64,000 nucleotides of DNA from Arcuatula senhousia (Eukaryota; Mollusca; Bivalvia; Mytilida; Mytilidae), in contig OZ020307.1 of assembly GCA_963971305.1 (NCBI GenBank), positions 9,561,501 to 9,625,500 of the forward strand, written 5' to 3'. Shown one piece after another: positions 21,427-32,480 of this stretch. A model generated the notes under the pieces. It was not told the DNA's origin. It worked only from the letters and a program-made list of their open reading frames with translations, and made no database searches. The position numbers were made by a program, and so were the translations under genes. Positions within the stretch are counted from its first letter, which is position 1; each line of letters opens with the position of its first letter.

Positions 21427-21763
21427 GGAAGAGCAATCGGACCAGATTAAAAACAAAATGTTATTTTTGCGATTAAACGCAAAGTATTACAAATAAACGC
21501 AAAAACGTTTGCGGATAAACGCAATAATTTTCAAATAAACGCAAAGATGTTTGCGATTAAACGCAATAGATTGCGAATAAACGCAATGATGTTTGCGGTT
21601 AAGCGTTTGTTCGCAAACTATTGCGTTTAATCGCAAACATCTTTGCGTTAATTTGCAAATTATTGCGTTTATTCGCAAACGTTTTTGCGTTTATTCACAA
21701 TACTTTGCGTTTAATCGCGAAAAAATAATATTTTGTCTTTTAATCTGGCCCGAATGCGCTTCC
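21427..21763. mobile_element. Near-perfect 337-bp palindrome built of AAACGCAA units
   Basis: The sequence from GGAAGAGCAATCGG to the reverse-complementary CGAATGCGCTTCC folds on itself around about 21597. Each arm holds about seven alternating 17-19 bp steps of the type AAATAAACGCAA and TTTGCGATTAAACGC. There is no ORF. It resembles a compact foldback element. No unambiguous target duplication is seen. Mismatches are few, so a long hairpin or cruciform is possible. Confidence 0.75.
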
Positions 21764-22589
21764 TTAATAATCCGCGTCGCGGATTTTACAATGTGCAATT
21801 TTTTTCATACCCAATGAAAAAAAATTATAGCTGAAATGAAAAATGGGATGTGGGACCTCGTTTTTTCAATATATTCATTTAAAAGCTGCAATTATGGCGG
21901 GAATATTACAAAGACATAAAGGAAAAAATCAACTTCAAGACCATTTACTTTTACTTTTTTAACGCAAAATGGACTTTCAAATGGATATCCAAATTATGAC
22001 CAAAAACTAACATAATATTTCTTGAAAAATTGTAATGCATTCATAGATATTTGACGACCCTCTAGCTACAAATTCATTTAATTTAAATTAGGCATGTGCC
22101 ATTCAATCTAAATGTTAAAGTAGATGCCCTATCTAGGTCTACTCTGCCACATAGTACAAAGAAGGAGTTACATTCAACAGAGTTTTCATCAATTTGTTGT
22201 TACAACACAAAAGTTTTCTTCAGGTCTGGACAACAAAGCTTTTGCAGTAGACGCAGTGTAATTATCTTGGTAAAGAAAGTTGTCGTTCATGTGTTTTCCC
22301 TTTTCTCAAACATTCTCTACATACATTACATTGCATGCTATGTCAAAACAATCATATTTTCGTCATTTTTGTATTCGCTTTCCTGTATTTAAAGACATAG
22401 AACCTATCATTTTCGCAATTTTAAAAAAAAATTTGAAATTCACACTATTTGAAGAAAACACTTGTAAAACCTTTGAAAACACTGTTAGTTTCAAAAAAAC
22501 TACCAGAAAGTATTCTTTTCGAGAGAAAACTGCATAAAAACACGAAGTGTCAAAAAAGAGGACAAACTAATTATAAAATGTAAACACTT
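21764..22589. other. AT-rich sequence; short copy of the palindromic repeat
   Basis: Positions 21765-21800 (AATAATCCGCGTCGCGGATT then ACAATGTGCA) are related to 1-82 and 14829-14912. The rest shows no gene or repeat that I can support. Confidence 0.45.
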
Positions 22590-22835
22590 GCGTGCGGTAA
22601 ATTGAGAAACGAAAATTAACCACTACGAAACGGAGCGAAAACAAAAGCTATAAAGAAGGAAACGAAAATAGTATATTAGGCAACCAAAATCTGTACAGAT
22701 TGGAAACGAAATCGAGCAAAACAGGAAAAAAAATGAATCGATTTTACCCGATACTAGTCGTTTTCTTAATTAACCGATTTCGATTTGTTTTCGTATCGTT
22801 TTGGTTTCATTTCGTTTCGCAGTTTACCTGCACCC
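22590..22835. mobile_element. Diverged foldback element with CGAAA-type arms
   Basis: The left end (GCGTGCGGTAAATTGAGAAA) and the reverse complement of the right end (GGGTGCAGGTAAACTGCGAA) are related and both lead into ACGAAA-type repeats. The GGGTGCAGGTAA terminus resembles the GGGTGTAGGTAA terminus of the 19583-20845 element, although the arm repeats differ. The arms are well diverged. Confidence 0.5.
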
Positions 22836-23289
22836 AGTAAAGGTCACGTGAATAACGGTTTACCAAAAGTAAATATTTATGTTGGACAATACTTAATATT
22901 AAAATAAGATAATTTTATATAAAGCTGCAAAGAAATGAGTTTTTATGTCGGTAAAGATAAGTTTTAGAATGTATACTTTTGATATATGTTCTTTTTATTC
23001 GATGTGAAAAAATTGCGAAATGGATAGGTTCTATGACTTTAAGCTTGATAAAAAATGCACATCACATGGATGAAATAGATTAAATTTCGTAATAAATATT
23101 GATATTGAGGTTTGTTATATTTTATTATATAATTTAATTATGCATTTCATTTTTAAATTGCATAATCAAGAAAAGACGCTTAATTTTGGAAAAGAAATTA
23201 TTTTCTGTCATTAATAAAATAAATGGGGTGAGATTGCCAGGACAATGCAGACTAGCACTGACTTCTTGATTGTCTGGAACTTTGTTGTC

Positions 23290-23825
23290 ATTTATATTTT
23301 TACAATCCGTTCTAGACCAAAAAAAAAAGATCGTAGACTGGCTTTCTCTTTTAACCTCACTTTCCGTACTTTCACTGAACAATTCTCGATTTAGTGACTT
23401 TCTACATCTCATATATACTCAGGAACTTGAGATAAAAGACACAACATATTCAAGTAAGTCTGCTTCATATTTTGATCTTCATCTAGATTCTCATAGAAAA
23501 CTTTCAAACAAAACTCTATGACAAACGTGATGACTTCAACTTTCTAATTGTCAAATTTTCCTTCTTGTGTAGCAACATTCCGTCCGCTCCAGATTATGGA
23601 GTTAATGTATCACAATTGATTTGTTATTCCAGAGATTGCGGTAATAACATTGATTTCTCGGCAGAGCGTTTGACACAATAAATGTTACCACAAGGTTATG
23701 GTGCTCCACGGCTGCTGTCGTCACTCAAGGAATTTTACGATAGACATCACGCACTCATAGACAAATATTGGATTTCCATCTCTCGAATGAGTGCAGATTT
23801 TGGTTTATCATAGGGTTTTGTTTTG
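23290..23825 (+). pseudogene. Penelope-type reverse transcriptase pseudogene, family A
   Basis: A 5'-truncated RT remnant. It shows LNNSRFSDFLHLIYTQELEI, then KDTTYSSKSASYFDLHLDS, and in another frame YDKRDDFNF. An internal deletion of about 14 bp removes the YIDD catalytic box between TTTCCGTA and CTTTCACTG, and several stops and frame shifts follow. It is colinear with 5720-6240 and retains adenines where that copy has guanines. The family A 3' tail follows directly. Confidence 0.8.
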
Positions 23826-24104
23826 TCTTCCTATACCGGATTTGACACACTGAAATAGAATTGAAAATTGGCTGCGCGACGGGTGCTATAGCAGGCAGGA
23901 TCTGCTGGCTCTTCCTGAACACCTGAGTTCACTCTTATTTCGACTAGATTTCGCGTTGTTAATTGATATTCAGTAGTGTTTGTGTTTCCAATTTTATATA
24001 TTGTCTGTCTTTTTCGTCCTCTCCTTGTTTGTGTTTGCTGATTTTGCCTCTGCCCTTTCTGAGTTTGACATTCGGATGCCCCATTGGTACCTCTGCTTCT
24101 TTTT
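23826..24104 (+). mobile_element. RT-family A 3' tail
   Basis: Contains CCGGATTTGACACACTG, TTTCGCGTTGTTAATTGATA and a terminal CATTCGGATGCCCCATTGGT with ACCTCTGCTTC. It is contiguous with the RT remnant and so defines the 3' end of the family. Confidence 0.8.
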
Positions 24105-24179
24105 GTTCAGATTTTAACCTCGATTTTGCCAACGTAACGTTTCCCTTCTTTTGAATCTTTGCCAGGAGCTTATAGTTGT

Positions 24180-24262
24180 TTTTTGTTTATTTTGTTTTGT
24201 TTTTTGTTTTTTGTTTTTTGGTTTTTTTTTGTTTTGTTTTTTTTTTTTTGGGGGGGGGGGCT
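24180..24262 (+). repeat. T-rich tract ending in T-to-G junction
   Basis: A TTTTG-type tract ends in 13 T followed by 10 G (24237-24259). Similar T-to-G junctions in the same orientation lie at 7491-7511 and 17895-17916. Confidence 0.8.
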
Positions 24263-24269
24263 TTCTTTT

Positions 24270-26033
24270 TAGCTCAGTCCAGGTGAGCTTTTGTCATCAC
24301 TTGGCGTCCGTCATCGTCTGTCGTTGTCGTCTGATAGCTTTATTTGGCCTTAAAAGAATGGACTGATTTCGAGCTTTCATTTCATACATGTTACGTTTCA
24401 CCTGAACCGAAAGCTAGATAACTGGCAACGTTAAAAAAGGACAAAACCTCGATTTTTGCGTATTTTTATCCCCAAATGTGAGCTTATGCCATCACTATGC
24501 GTCTGACGTCGTCCGTTTACAATTTCAAAAATCTTCTCTAAAAATACTGAACCAATTAAACTGAAACTTTGCGGGAATGATATATGACATGTTGGCAACA
24601 AAGAATTTTCATTTTGAAATGATTCGATAAAAAATCATTGCTAAAATTAGAACAGGGATTTAAACAGCAGGTTTATGCAAATAACTAAAAACCCGTGACA
24701 GATTTAAAAATTCTGGCATAGGATCAAAGTGATCAGCATGTCAAGTTCTATCTGCCCTGAAATTTTGAAGAAACTTCAACCAATCATGTTGGAGTTGTTG
24801 CCCTTTTCTTGATTTTTTTTCTGCTTTTTGCACTGATTTTGTGTTATAACTAAAGAACTATATAAGATATTGAAGTTATTTCAATTGCATATTGTTCAGC
24901 AAAGTAAGCTCTACAATATTGTTAATTGGATCGAAATTGTCAGATGACCCCATATAGGGGTTATGGCCCCTTAAATGCCAAAATAGTGGGTTTAGCGTTA
25001 CAGATTGTGAACGAGAAAAAGGTTTTGCTTGCTTAAATGTTAAGCTTAATTATAGAGCTCTACAAAATTTTCCATATTTCATCTGTCACTTATTAGTCAG
25101 CTTTGGGTCCGTATTGTAAGTAAGTCTTAATGAAGATTAGAGCTGTGCTGGCTGGTTGTATGCCAAGGGGCCGCTTCAGTAGCCGGATTGGTCTAATCAG
25201 AAGGACCGAAAATGCAATACGATATTTGCTTCTATCCTTTGTATTCTATCTTTCTCTTCCAGTTCAGCTAAGCTAGCTACTCCTTATTCTTATCAGTTCA
25301 TAACTTTATTTATTACCGCCGACGCCCCTGCCCTTTAGTATTCCGAAACGTAATAGTCTGCAAATACAGTGTTTTGTACCATGTAGATGTAGATGTAGAT
25401 GTAGATGTAGATAAGGTCAAAATTGTCAGATCACCCCTTATAGGAGTTATGGCTCCTTTAACGCCAAAAATATTTGCTATAGCTTTATAGTATGTGAACA
25501 ATAGCAGATAAGGAAAAGGTTTTGCTTACTTAATCGTTCAGCTAATTGAGATTTACAGATTTTCAATTAGGTTAAAATTGTCAGATGACACCTCATAGGG
25601 GTTTTGGTCCCTTAGTTAAACACCAAAATAGTTGTTATAGCTTTATAGTTTGTAAATGATAGGAGATCGGGAAAAAGTTTTGCTTACTTTTAAAAATGTT
25701 CAGCTAATTGAGCTCTACAAAATGTCCATTAGGTCAAAATTGTCAGATGACCCCTACAATATATGGCCAAAAATAGTGGTTTTTTGCTTTATAGATTGTG
25801 AACGATAGTAGATAGAAAAAAGGTTTTGCTTGCTCAAATGTTCAGTTAATTGAACTCAACAAAATTGTTCATTAGGCCAAAATTGTCAGATGACCATTAT
25901 AGGGGTTAACGCCCCTTAAATGCCAAAAATAGTGGATTGTATGTGAAAGATTGTGTACCACATTTGCTTGTTTGAATGCTCAGCTTAAAAGAGCTTTCCA
26001 AGGTGAGCGATTAAGGCTCCTGGGCCTCTTGTT
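24270..26033 (+). mobile_element. Dispersed element of the AGCTCA...GGTGAGC family with internal tandem units
   Basis: It starts TTAGCTCAGTCCAGGTGAGC with GTCATCACTTGGCGTCCGTC and ends AAGGTGAGCGATTAAGGCTC with CTGGGCCTCTTG. Inside is a tandem series of roughly 145-160 bp units marked by AAAATTGTCAGATGACCCC at about 24930, 25420, 25573, 25735 and 25878. There is no ORF. It is split by an insertion at about 25074-25412. Related pieces lie at 18760, 35735, 36590, 38600, 39640, 46678 and 56465. Similar elements are common in bivalve DNA to my knowledge. The mechanism of movement is not shown by the sequence. Confidence 0.7.
25074..25412 (+). mobile_element. Insertion ending in a GTAGAT microsatellite tail
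   Basis: This block interrupts the tandem units of the element at 24270-26033. Its right end is about five copies of GTAGAT (25383-25412), after which the host element resumes. A simple-repeat tail at one end suggests a non-LTR or SINE-type insertion. No A/B box is evident. Confidence 0.4.
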
Positions 26034-27506
26034 GGAGTTTTCTCAGAGAAGCAGACGATGTGAATTAAATGTTCTTTCATTGAGAATTCATCTTATATAC
26101 ATGTACAAGTATATTTTCTGTTCCTTTTCGGAAAGCTCTTTTGTTTACTAACATAAAATCTTAATTTCAAGGAAAATATTTCTGGTCTTTATACGGCAGC
26201 TGGTCAATGTTATACCTGCGTTATCTGCTTCACCAAAACTTCCTCTTTGCTATGACAGACAGGGACAGTTTGCTTATTTTATATCATCTTATAAAGTTTC
26301 AACATCTTTACACGTTATGGAGCATGACAATAGAGCCATATCTTGGTTTTGAACTGAATATTTCAGTTCCTTTTTTTCTGTCGAAAATCATTTCGCATAT
26401 TATTTGGAGATCATGAGCTAATAGTCTCAATAACCCAGACGCTTATCATAAGATAATAAAGGTCTTGAACAGATTGATTACCTATTTTGTCACATGTACG
26501 TTCGGAGTACTTTCAAGCTTTATCATTTGGACAAAAACCACTCACAAGTATCGTATAGTTCTTTAAAAAACACTCGACCTTAGGTTCAGAATGTTGTGCC
26601 TAAGGTACAGTGAATTTAGGCAAATACAATAGCTAGATAACTCTTTTAATCGATGTGAGTTGTTCCCTTATAACATAATATTTCTTATTTTTTAATAAGA
26701 TATCCTATTTTACATTTTTTGAACACACGTTGGTTTTGTTAACAATAAAGAAAATCGTTTTATCGTTAAATTGTACTCTAGGGCATCTACCTGTTTTTTT
26801 ATATATATATATTGTTTTTGTTTATTGTAGTAAAATAACTGGAACATTCTTGATTACCGAACCACGCGTGTTCGACCAATCCGATTCTTGATTTTACAGA
26901 ACCAGTTATCAAAAACCAAGGATGACCAATGAAATGTGGAGTTTTCAAAGTTGTTTCAAATAAATTTTGTATGCTAAACACATCATATACACACTTGGTA
27001 AAGATTGAAAGGTAGAACGATCGCCACCTTTTGGTTACGAGAAGTCAATAGGTTTTTTTATTCAGGTTGGGTCCGAGACTAATGAGTTAGTCGTTTTCAT
27101 AACAACTTCCTTTGCGTACTTTAAGGTTATTCGATATGTTTACCTTACAATTGCTCGATTTTTATTTGATTTTCAGTATGTGTACGGAAAAGGCTGCATA
27201 TAGTATTCAACCGTAGCAGGGCCTAAATATAACAATTTCTGATCAATTTGGATGATATTTTCATTGTTGATATTTCTAATTTTTTTTTCGTTATTGAGCG
27301 CAGTCGATTTTAGGTTAATGTCACTTACACCCTTGAATATGGCCTCAAATCACATGCGACATTTAATTAAAATTTGACCTACAGTGTTCACCAACATGTC
27401 AGTCGAAAGGCACAATAGTTATTCTCTGACTTTATTCAAATGACATTTTAACGGAAATAATTTGTACTGAAAAAAAACTGTTGTATCTTAAACTAAATAA
27501 ATGTGT
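26034..27506. other. AT-rich sequence without recognised genes
   Basis: No supported gene. It contains a short TA microsatellite (26799-26813). The 60-70 residue open frames show no recognisable domain. Confidence 0.45.
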
Positions 27507-27509
27507 TAA

Positions 27510-27773
27510 GGGACCGACCATTTAACTTGACGGGGGGCCTTGGTTTTTTTGTTTTGTTTTTTTTTAAATATTCTGAAAATTATTTTTGATGAAAAAAATA
27601 TTTTGGCAGCTGAGGGTAAGAAAAAAAAATATTCTGAAGAAAGATTTCTGCTATAAAAAATAATGCTGATAATGAAAAAAATATTCTGTCGCGACCCCTT
27701 CAAAAAATAAAAATTTTGTCCGCGCAAAACAAAAAACCAAGGCCCCCCCCCTTCAAGTTAAATGGTCCATCCC
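27510..27773. mobile_element. MITE copy B, TAA target duplication
   Basis: The 264-bp element has inverted ends of about 40 bp: GGGACCGACCATTTAACTTG at the left and its complement CAAGTTAAATGGTCCATCCC at the right, continuing through G/C runs and the CCTTGGTTTTTT part. TAA flanks both ends (27507-27509 and 27774-27776). The interior is AT-rich with AATATTCTG motifs shared with copy A. There is no ORF. Confidence 0.75.
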
Positions 27774-28130
27774 TAATACAATAAGTTGTGCCCATATCTA
27801 GTCGCAAAATTTTGAACGTGCTAAAATTTCCGACGTTCACCAACGTGTTAGTAATAAATTATTTCATAGATGCATATGAAGTACCGATTTTATTCCAGTG
27901 AAATAAAATCTGGTAAATTCACAGTGTGAAATAACCAAAAAATTTTCACTCTTGCGTCATTTTCCGCCAAACTGAATTATGACGTCGCAAATTCTATTGC
28001 GTTGTCGTCATGACTGCTGCTGTCTAAATTCATATATATGATCATATATGCCATTCCAACTAATTTGTTAAAAAACGATTAGATATTGGCATTTTATCTA
28101 TGTATTAAAACGATAATGAATACCTAACAA
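27774..28130 (+). repeat. Flank shared with the inverted hairpin-unit array
   Basis: Positions 27975-28130 share GAATTATGACGTCGC, AATTCTATTGC and AATGAATACCTAACA with the reverse complement of 42490-42640, which flanks the other array. The two arrays are therefore parts of the same longer repeated segment. Confidence 0.65.
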
Positions 28131-31100
28131 GTGATTTTCCTTTTCGTTTTTCGTTTTTCGTTTTTCAAATTTTTTTTTCAAAAATTTTTTTTTCGATTTT
28201 TTTTTTCGATTTTGAATAGGAAAATGACCCATTTTCCTTTTCGTTATTCATTTTCCTTTTCAAATTTTTTTTTTCAAAAAAAAATTTTTTCGAATTTTTT
28301 TTTTTTTTCGATTTTGAATAGGAAAATGACCCATTTTCCTTTTCGTTTTTCATTTTCCTTTTCGATTTTGAATAGGAAAATGACTCATTTTCCTTTTCGT
28401 TATTCATTTTCCTTTTCGTTTTTCATTTTCCTTTTCGATTTTGAATAGGAAAATGACTCATTTTCCTTTTCGTTATTCATTTTCCTTTTCGTTTTTCATT
28501 TTCCTTTTCGATTTTGAATAGGAAAATGACCCATTTTCCTTTTCGTTATTCATTTTCCTTTTCAAATTTTTTTTTTCAAAATTTTTTTTTTTCAAATTTT
28601 TTTTTTTTCGATTTTGAATAGGAAAATGACCCATTTTCCTTTTCGTTTTTCATTTTCCTTTTCGATTTTGAATAGGAAAATGACTCATTTTCCTTTTCGT
28701 TATTCATTTTCCTTTTCGTTTTTCATTTTCCTTTTCGATTTTGAATAGGAAAATGACTCATTTTCCTTTTCGTTATTCATTTTCCTTTTCGTTTTTCATT
28801 TTCCTTTTCGATTTTGAATAGGAAAATGACCCATTTTCCTTTTCGTTATTCATTTTCCTTTTCAAATTTTTTTTTTCAAAATTTTTTTTTTTCAAAATTT
28901 TTTTTTTTCGATTTTGAATAGGAAACTGACCCATTTTCCTTTTCGTTTTTCATTTTCCTTTTCGATTTTGAATAGGAAAATGACCCATTTTCCTTTTCGT
29001 TATTCATTTTCCTTTTCAAATTTTTTTTTTCAAAATTTTTTTTTTTCAAATTTTTTTTTTTTTTCGATTTTGAATAGGAAAATGACCCATTTTCCTTTTC
29101 GTTTTTCATTTTCCTTTTCGATTTTGAATAGGAAAATGACTCATTTTCCTTTTCGTTATTCATTTTCCTTTTCGTTTTTCATTTTCCTTTTCGATTTTGA
29201 ATAGGAAAATGACCCATTTTCCTTTTCGTTATTCATTTTCCTTTTCAAATTTTTTTTTTCAAAATTTTTTTTTTTCAAATTTTTTTTTTTTTTTCGATTT
29301 TGAATAGGAAAATGACCCATTTTCCTTTTCGTTTTTCATTTTCCTTTTCGATTTTGAATAGGAAAATGACTCATTTTCCTTTTCGTTATTCATTTTCCTT
29401 TTCGTTTTTCATTTTCCTTTTCGATTTTGAATAGGAAAATGACTCATTTTCCTTTTCGTTTTTCATTTTCCTTTTCGATTTTGAATAGGAAAATGACCCA
29501 TTTTCCTTTTCGTTATTCATTTTCCTTTTCAAATTTTTTTTTTCAAATTTTATTTTTTTCGAAATTATTTTTTTTTTTTTCGATTTTGAATAGGAAAATG
29601 ACCCATTTTCCTTTTCGTTTTTCATTTTCCTTTTCGATTTTGAATAGGAAAATGACCCATTTTCCTTTTCGTTTTTCATTTTCCTTTTCGATTTTGAATA
29701 GGAAAATGACTCATTTTCCTTTTCGTTATTCATTTTCCTTTTCGTTTTTCATTTTCCTTTTCGATTTTGAATAGGAAAATGACTCATTTTCCTTTTCGTT
29801 TTTCATTTTCCTTTTCGATTTTGAATAGGAAAATGACCCATTTTCCTTTTCGTTATTCATTTTCCTTTTCAAATTTTTTTTTTCAAATTTTATTTTTTTC
29901 GAAATTATTTTTTTTTTTTTCGATTTTGAATAGGAAAATGACCCATTTTCCTTTTCGTTTTTCATTTTCCTTTTCGATTTTGAATAGGAAAATGACCCAT
30001 TTTCCTTTTCGTTTTTCATTTTCCTTTTCGATTTTGAATAGGAAAATGACTCATTTTCCTTTTCGTCATTCATTTTCCTTTTCGTTTTTCATTTTCCTTT
30101 TCGATTTTGAATAGGAAAATGACTTATTTTCCTTTTCGTTATTCATTTTCCTTTTCGTTTTTCATTTTCCTTTTCGATTTTGAATAGGAAAATGACCCAT
30201 TTTCCTTTTCGTAATTCATTTTCCTTTTCAAATTTTTTTTTTCAAAAAATTTTTTTTTCGAAATTATTTTTTTTTTTCGATTTTGAATAGGAAAATGACC
30301 CATTTTCCTTTTCGTTTTTCATTTTCCTTTTCGTTTTTCATTTTCCTTTTCGATTTTGAATAGGAAAATGACCCATTTTCCTTCTGTTATTCATTTTCCT
30401 TTTCAAATTTTTTTTTTCAAAAAAAAATTTTTTCGAAAATTTTTTTTTTTCGATTTTGAATAGGAAAATATAGGAAAATGACCCATTTTCCTTTTCGTTT
30501 TTCATTTTCCTTTTCGATTTTGAATAGGAAAATGACTAATTTTCCTTTTCGTTATTCATTTTCCTTTTTGTTTTTCATTTTCCTTTTCGTTATTCATTTT
30601 CCTTTTCAAATTTTTTTTTTCGAAATTTTTTTTTTTTTCGATTTTGAATAGGAAAATGACCCATTTTCCTTTTCGTTTTTCATTTTCCTTTTCGATTTTG
30701 AATAGGAAAATGACTCATTTTCCTTTTCGTTATTCATTTTCCTTTTCGTTTTTCATTTTCCTTTTCGATTTTGAATAGGAAAATGACCCATTTTCCTTTT
30801 CGTTATTCATTTTCCTTTTCCAATTTTTTTTTCCAAAATTTTTTTTTTCGAATTTTTTTTTTTTCGATTTTGAATAGGAAAATGACCCATTTTCCTTTTC
30901 GTTTTTCATTTTCCTTTTCGATTTTGAATAGGAAAATGACTCATTTTCCTTTTCGTTATTCATTTTCCTTTTCGTTTTTCATTTTTTTTTTCGATTTTGA
31001 ATAGGAAAATGACCCATTTTCCTTTTCGTTATTCAGTTTCCTTTTCAAATTTTTTTTTCAAAAAAATTTTTTTTGCGAATTTTTTTTTTTTTTTTTCGAT

Positions 31101-32480
31101 TTTGAATAGGAAAATGACCCATTTTCCTTTTCGTTACTTTTTCCTTTTCGATTTTGAATAGGAAAATGACTCATTTTTCATTTCGTTATTCATTTTCCTT
31201 TTCGTTTTTCATTTTCCTTTTCGATTTTGAATAGGAAAATGACCCATTTTCCTTTTCGTTATTCATTTTCCTTTTCAAATTTTTTTTTTCAAAATTTTTT
31301 TTTTCGAAATTTTTTTTTTTTCGATTTTGAATAGGAAAATGGCCCATTTTCTTTTTCGTTTTTCATTTTCCTTTTCGATTTTGAATAGGAAAATGACTCA
31401 TTTTCCTTTTAGTTATTCATTTTCCTTTTCGTTTTTCATTTTCCTTTTCAATTTTGAATAGGAAAATGACCCATTTTCCTTTTCGTTATTCATTTTCCTT
31501 TTCAAATTTTTTTTTTCAAAAATTTTTTTTTTCGAAATTTTTTTTTCGATTTTGAATAGGAAAATGACCCATTTTCCTTTTCGTTTTTCATTTTCCTTTT
31601 CGATTTTGAATAGGAAAATGACTCATTTTGCTTTTCGTTATTCATTTTCCTTTTCGTTTTTCATTTTCGATTTTGAATAGGACAATGACCCATTTTCCTT
31701 TTCGTTATTCATTTTCCTTTTCGTTTTTCATTTTCCTTTTCGATTTTGAATAGGAAAATGACCCATTTTCCTTTTCGTTTTTCATTTTCCTTTTCGATTT
31801 TGAATAGGAAAATGACTCATTTTCCTTTTCGTTATTCATTTTCCTTTTCTTTTTTCATTTTCTTTTTCGATTTTGAATAGGAAAATGACCCATTTTCCTT
31901 TTCGTTTTTCATTTTCCTTTTCGATTTTGAATAGGAAAATGACTCATTTTCCTTTTCGTTATTCATTTTCCTTTTCGTTTTTCATTTTCCTTTTCAAATT
32001 TTTTTTTCAAAAATTTTGTTTTTCGAATTTTTTTTTTTTTTTATTTTGAATAGGAAAATGACCCATTTTCCTTTTCGTTTTTCATTTTCCTTTTCGATTT
32101 TGAATAGGAAAATGACTCATTTTCCTTTTCGTTATTCATTTTCCTTTTCGTTTTCATTTTCCTTTTCGATTTTGAATAGGAAAATGACCCATTTTCCTTT
32201 TCGTTATTCATTTTCCTTTTCAAATTTTTTTTTCAAAAAATTTTTTTTTCGAATTTTTTTTTTTTTTTTCGATTTTGAATAGGAAAATGACTCATTTTCC
32301 TTTTCGTTATTTATTTTCCTTTTCGTTTTTCATTTTCCTTTTCGATTTTGAATAGGGAAATGGCCCATTTTCCTTTTCGTTATTCATATTCCTTTTCAAT
32401 TTTTTTTTTCAAAATTTTTTTTTTTGATTTTTTTTTGATTTTTTTCTTATTTTGAATAGAAAAATGGCCCATATTCCTTT
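28131..32480 (+). repeat. Large array of hairpin-forming units with T-rich spacers
   Basis: About 4.35 kb of units of the type TTTTGAATAGGAAAATGACC with CATTTTCCTTTTCG, extended by 18-19 bp steps (TTCATTTTCCTTTTCGTT) and by T-rich spacers (TTTCAAATTTTTTTTTTCAA) at intervals of about 200-300 bp. The core AGGAAAATG-ACC-CATTTTCCT is a perfect hairpin. The alternate core AGGAAAATGACTCATTTTCC plus T is a perfect dyad containing TGACTCA. Recent block duplications are visible: 300 bp (28321-28620 repeated at 28621) and 340 bp (29427-29766 repeated at 29767). Open frames reading FPFRFSFSFS are repeat by-products. Confidence 0.95.

Noticed and set aside
28131..32282. F/S-rich and K/E-rich open frames over the hairpin arrays
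   Set aside because: They follow the repeat period on both strands and in both arrays, so they reflect repeat composition rather than coding.
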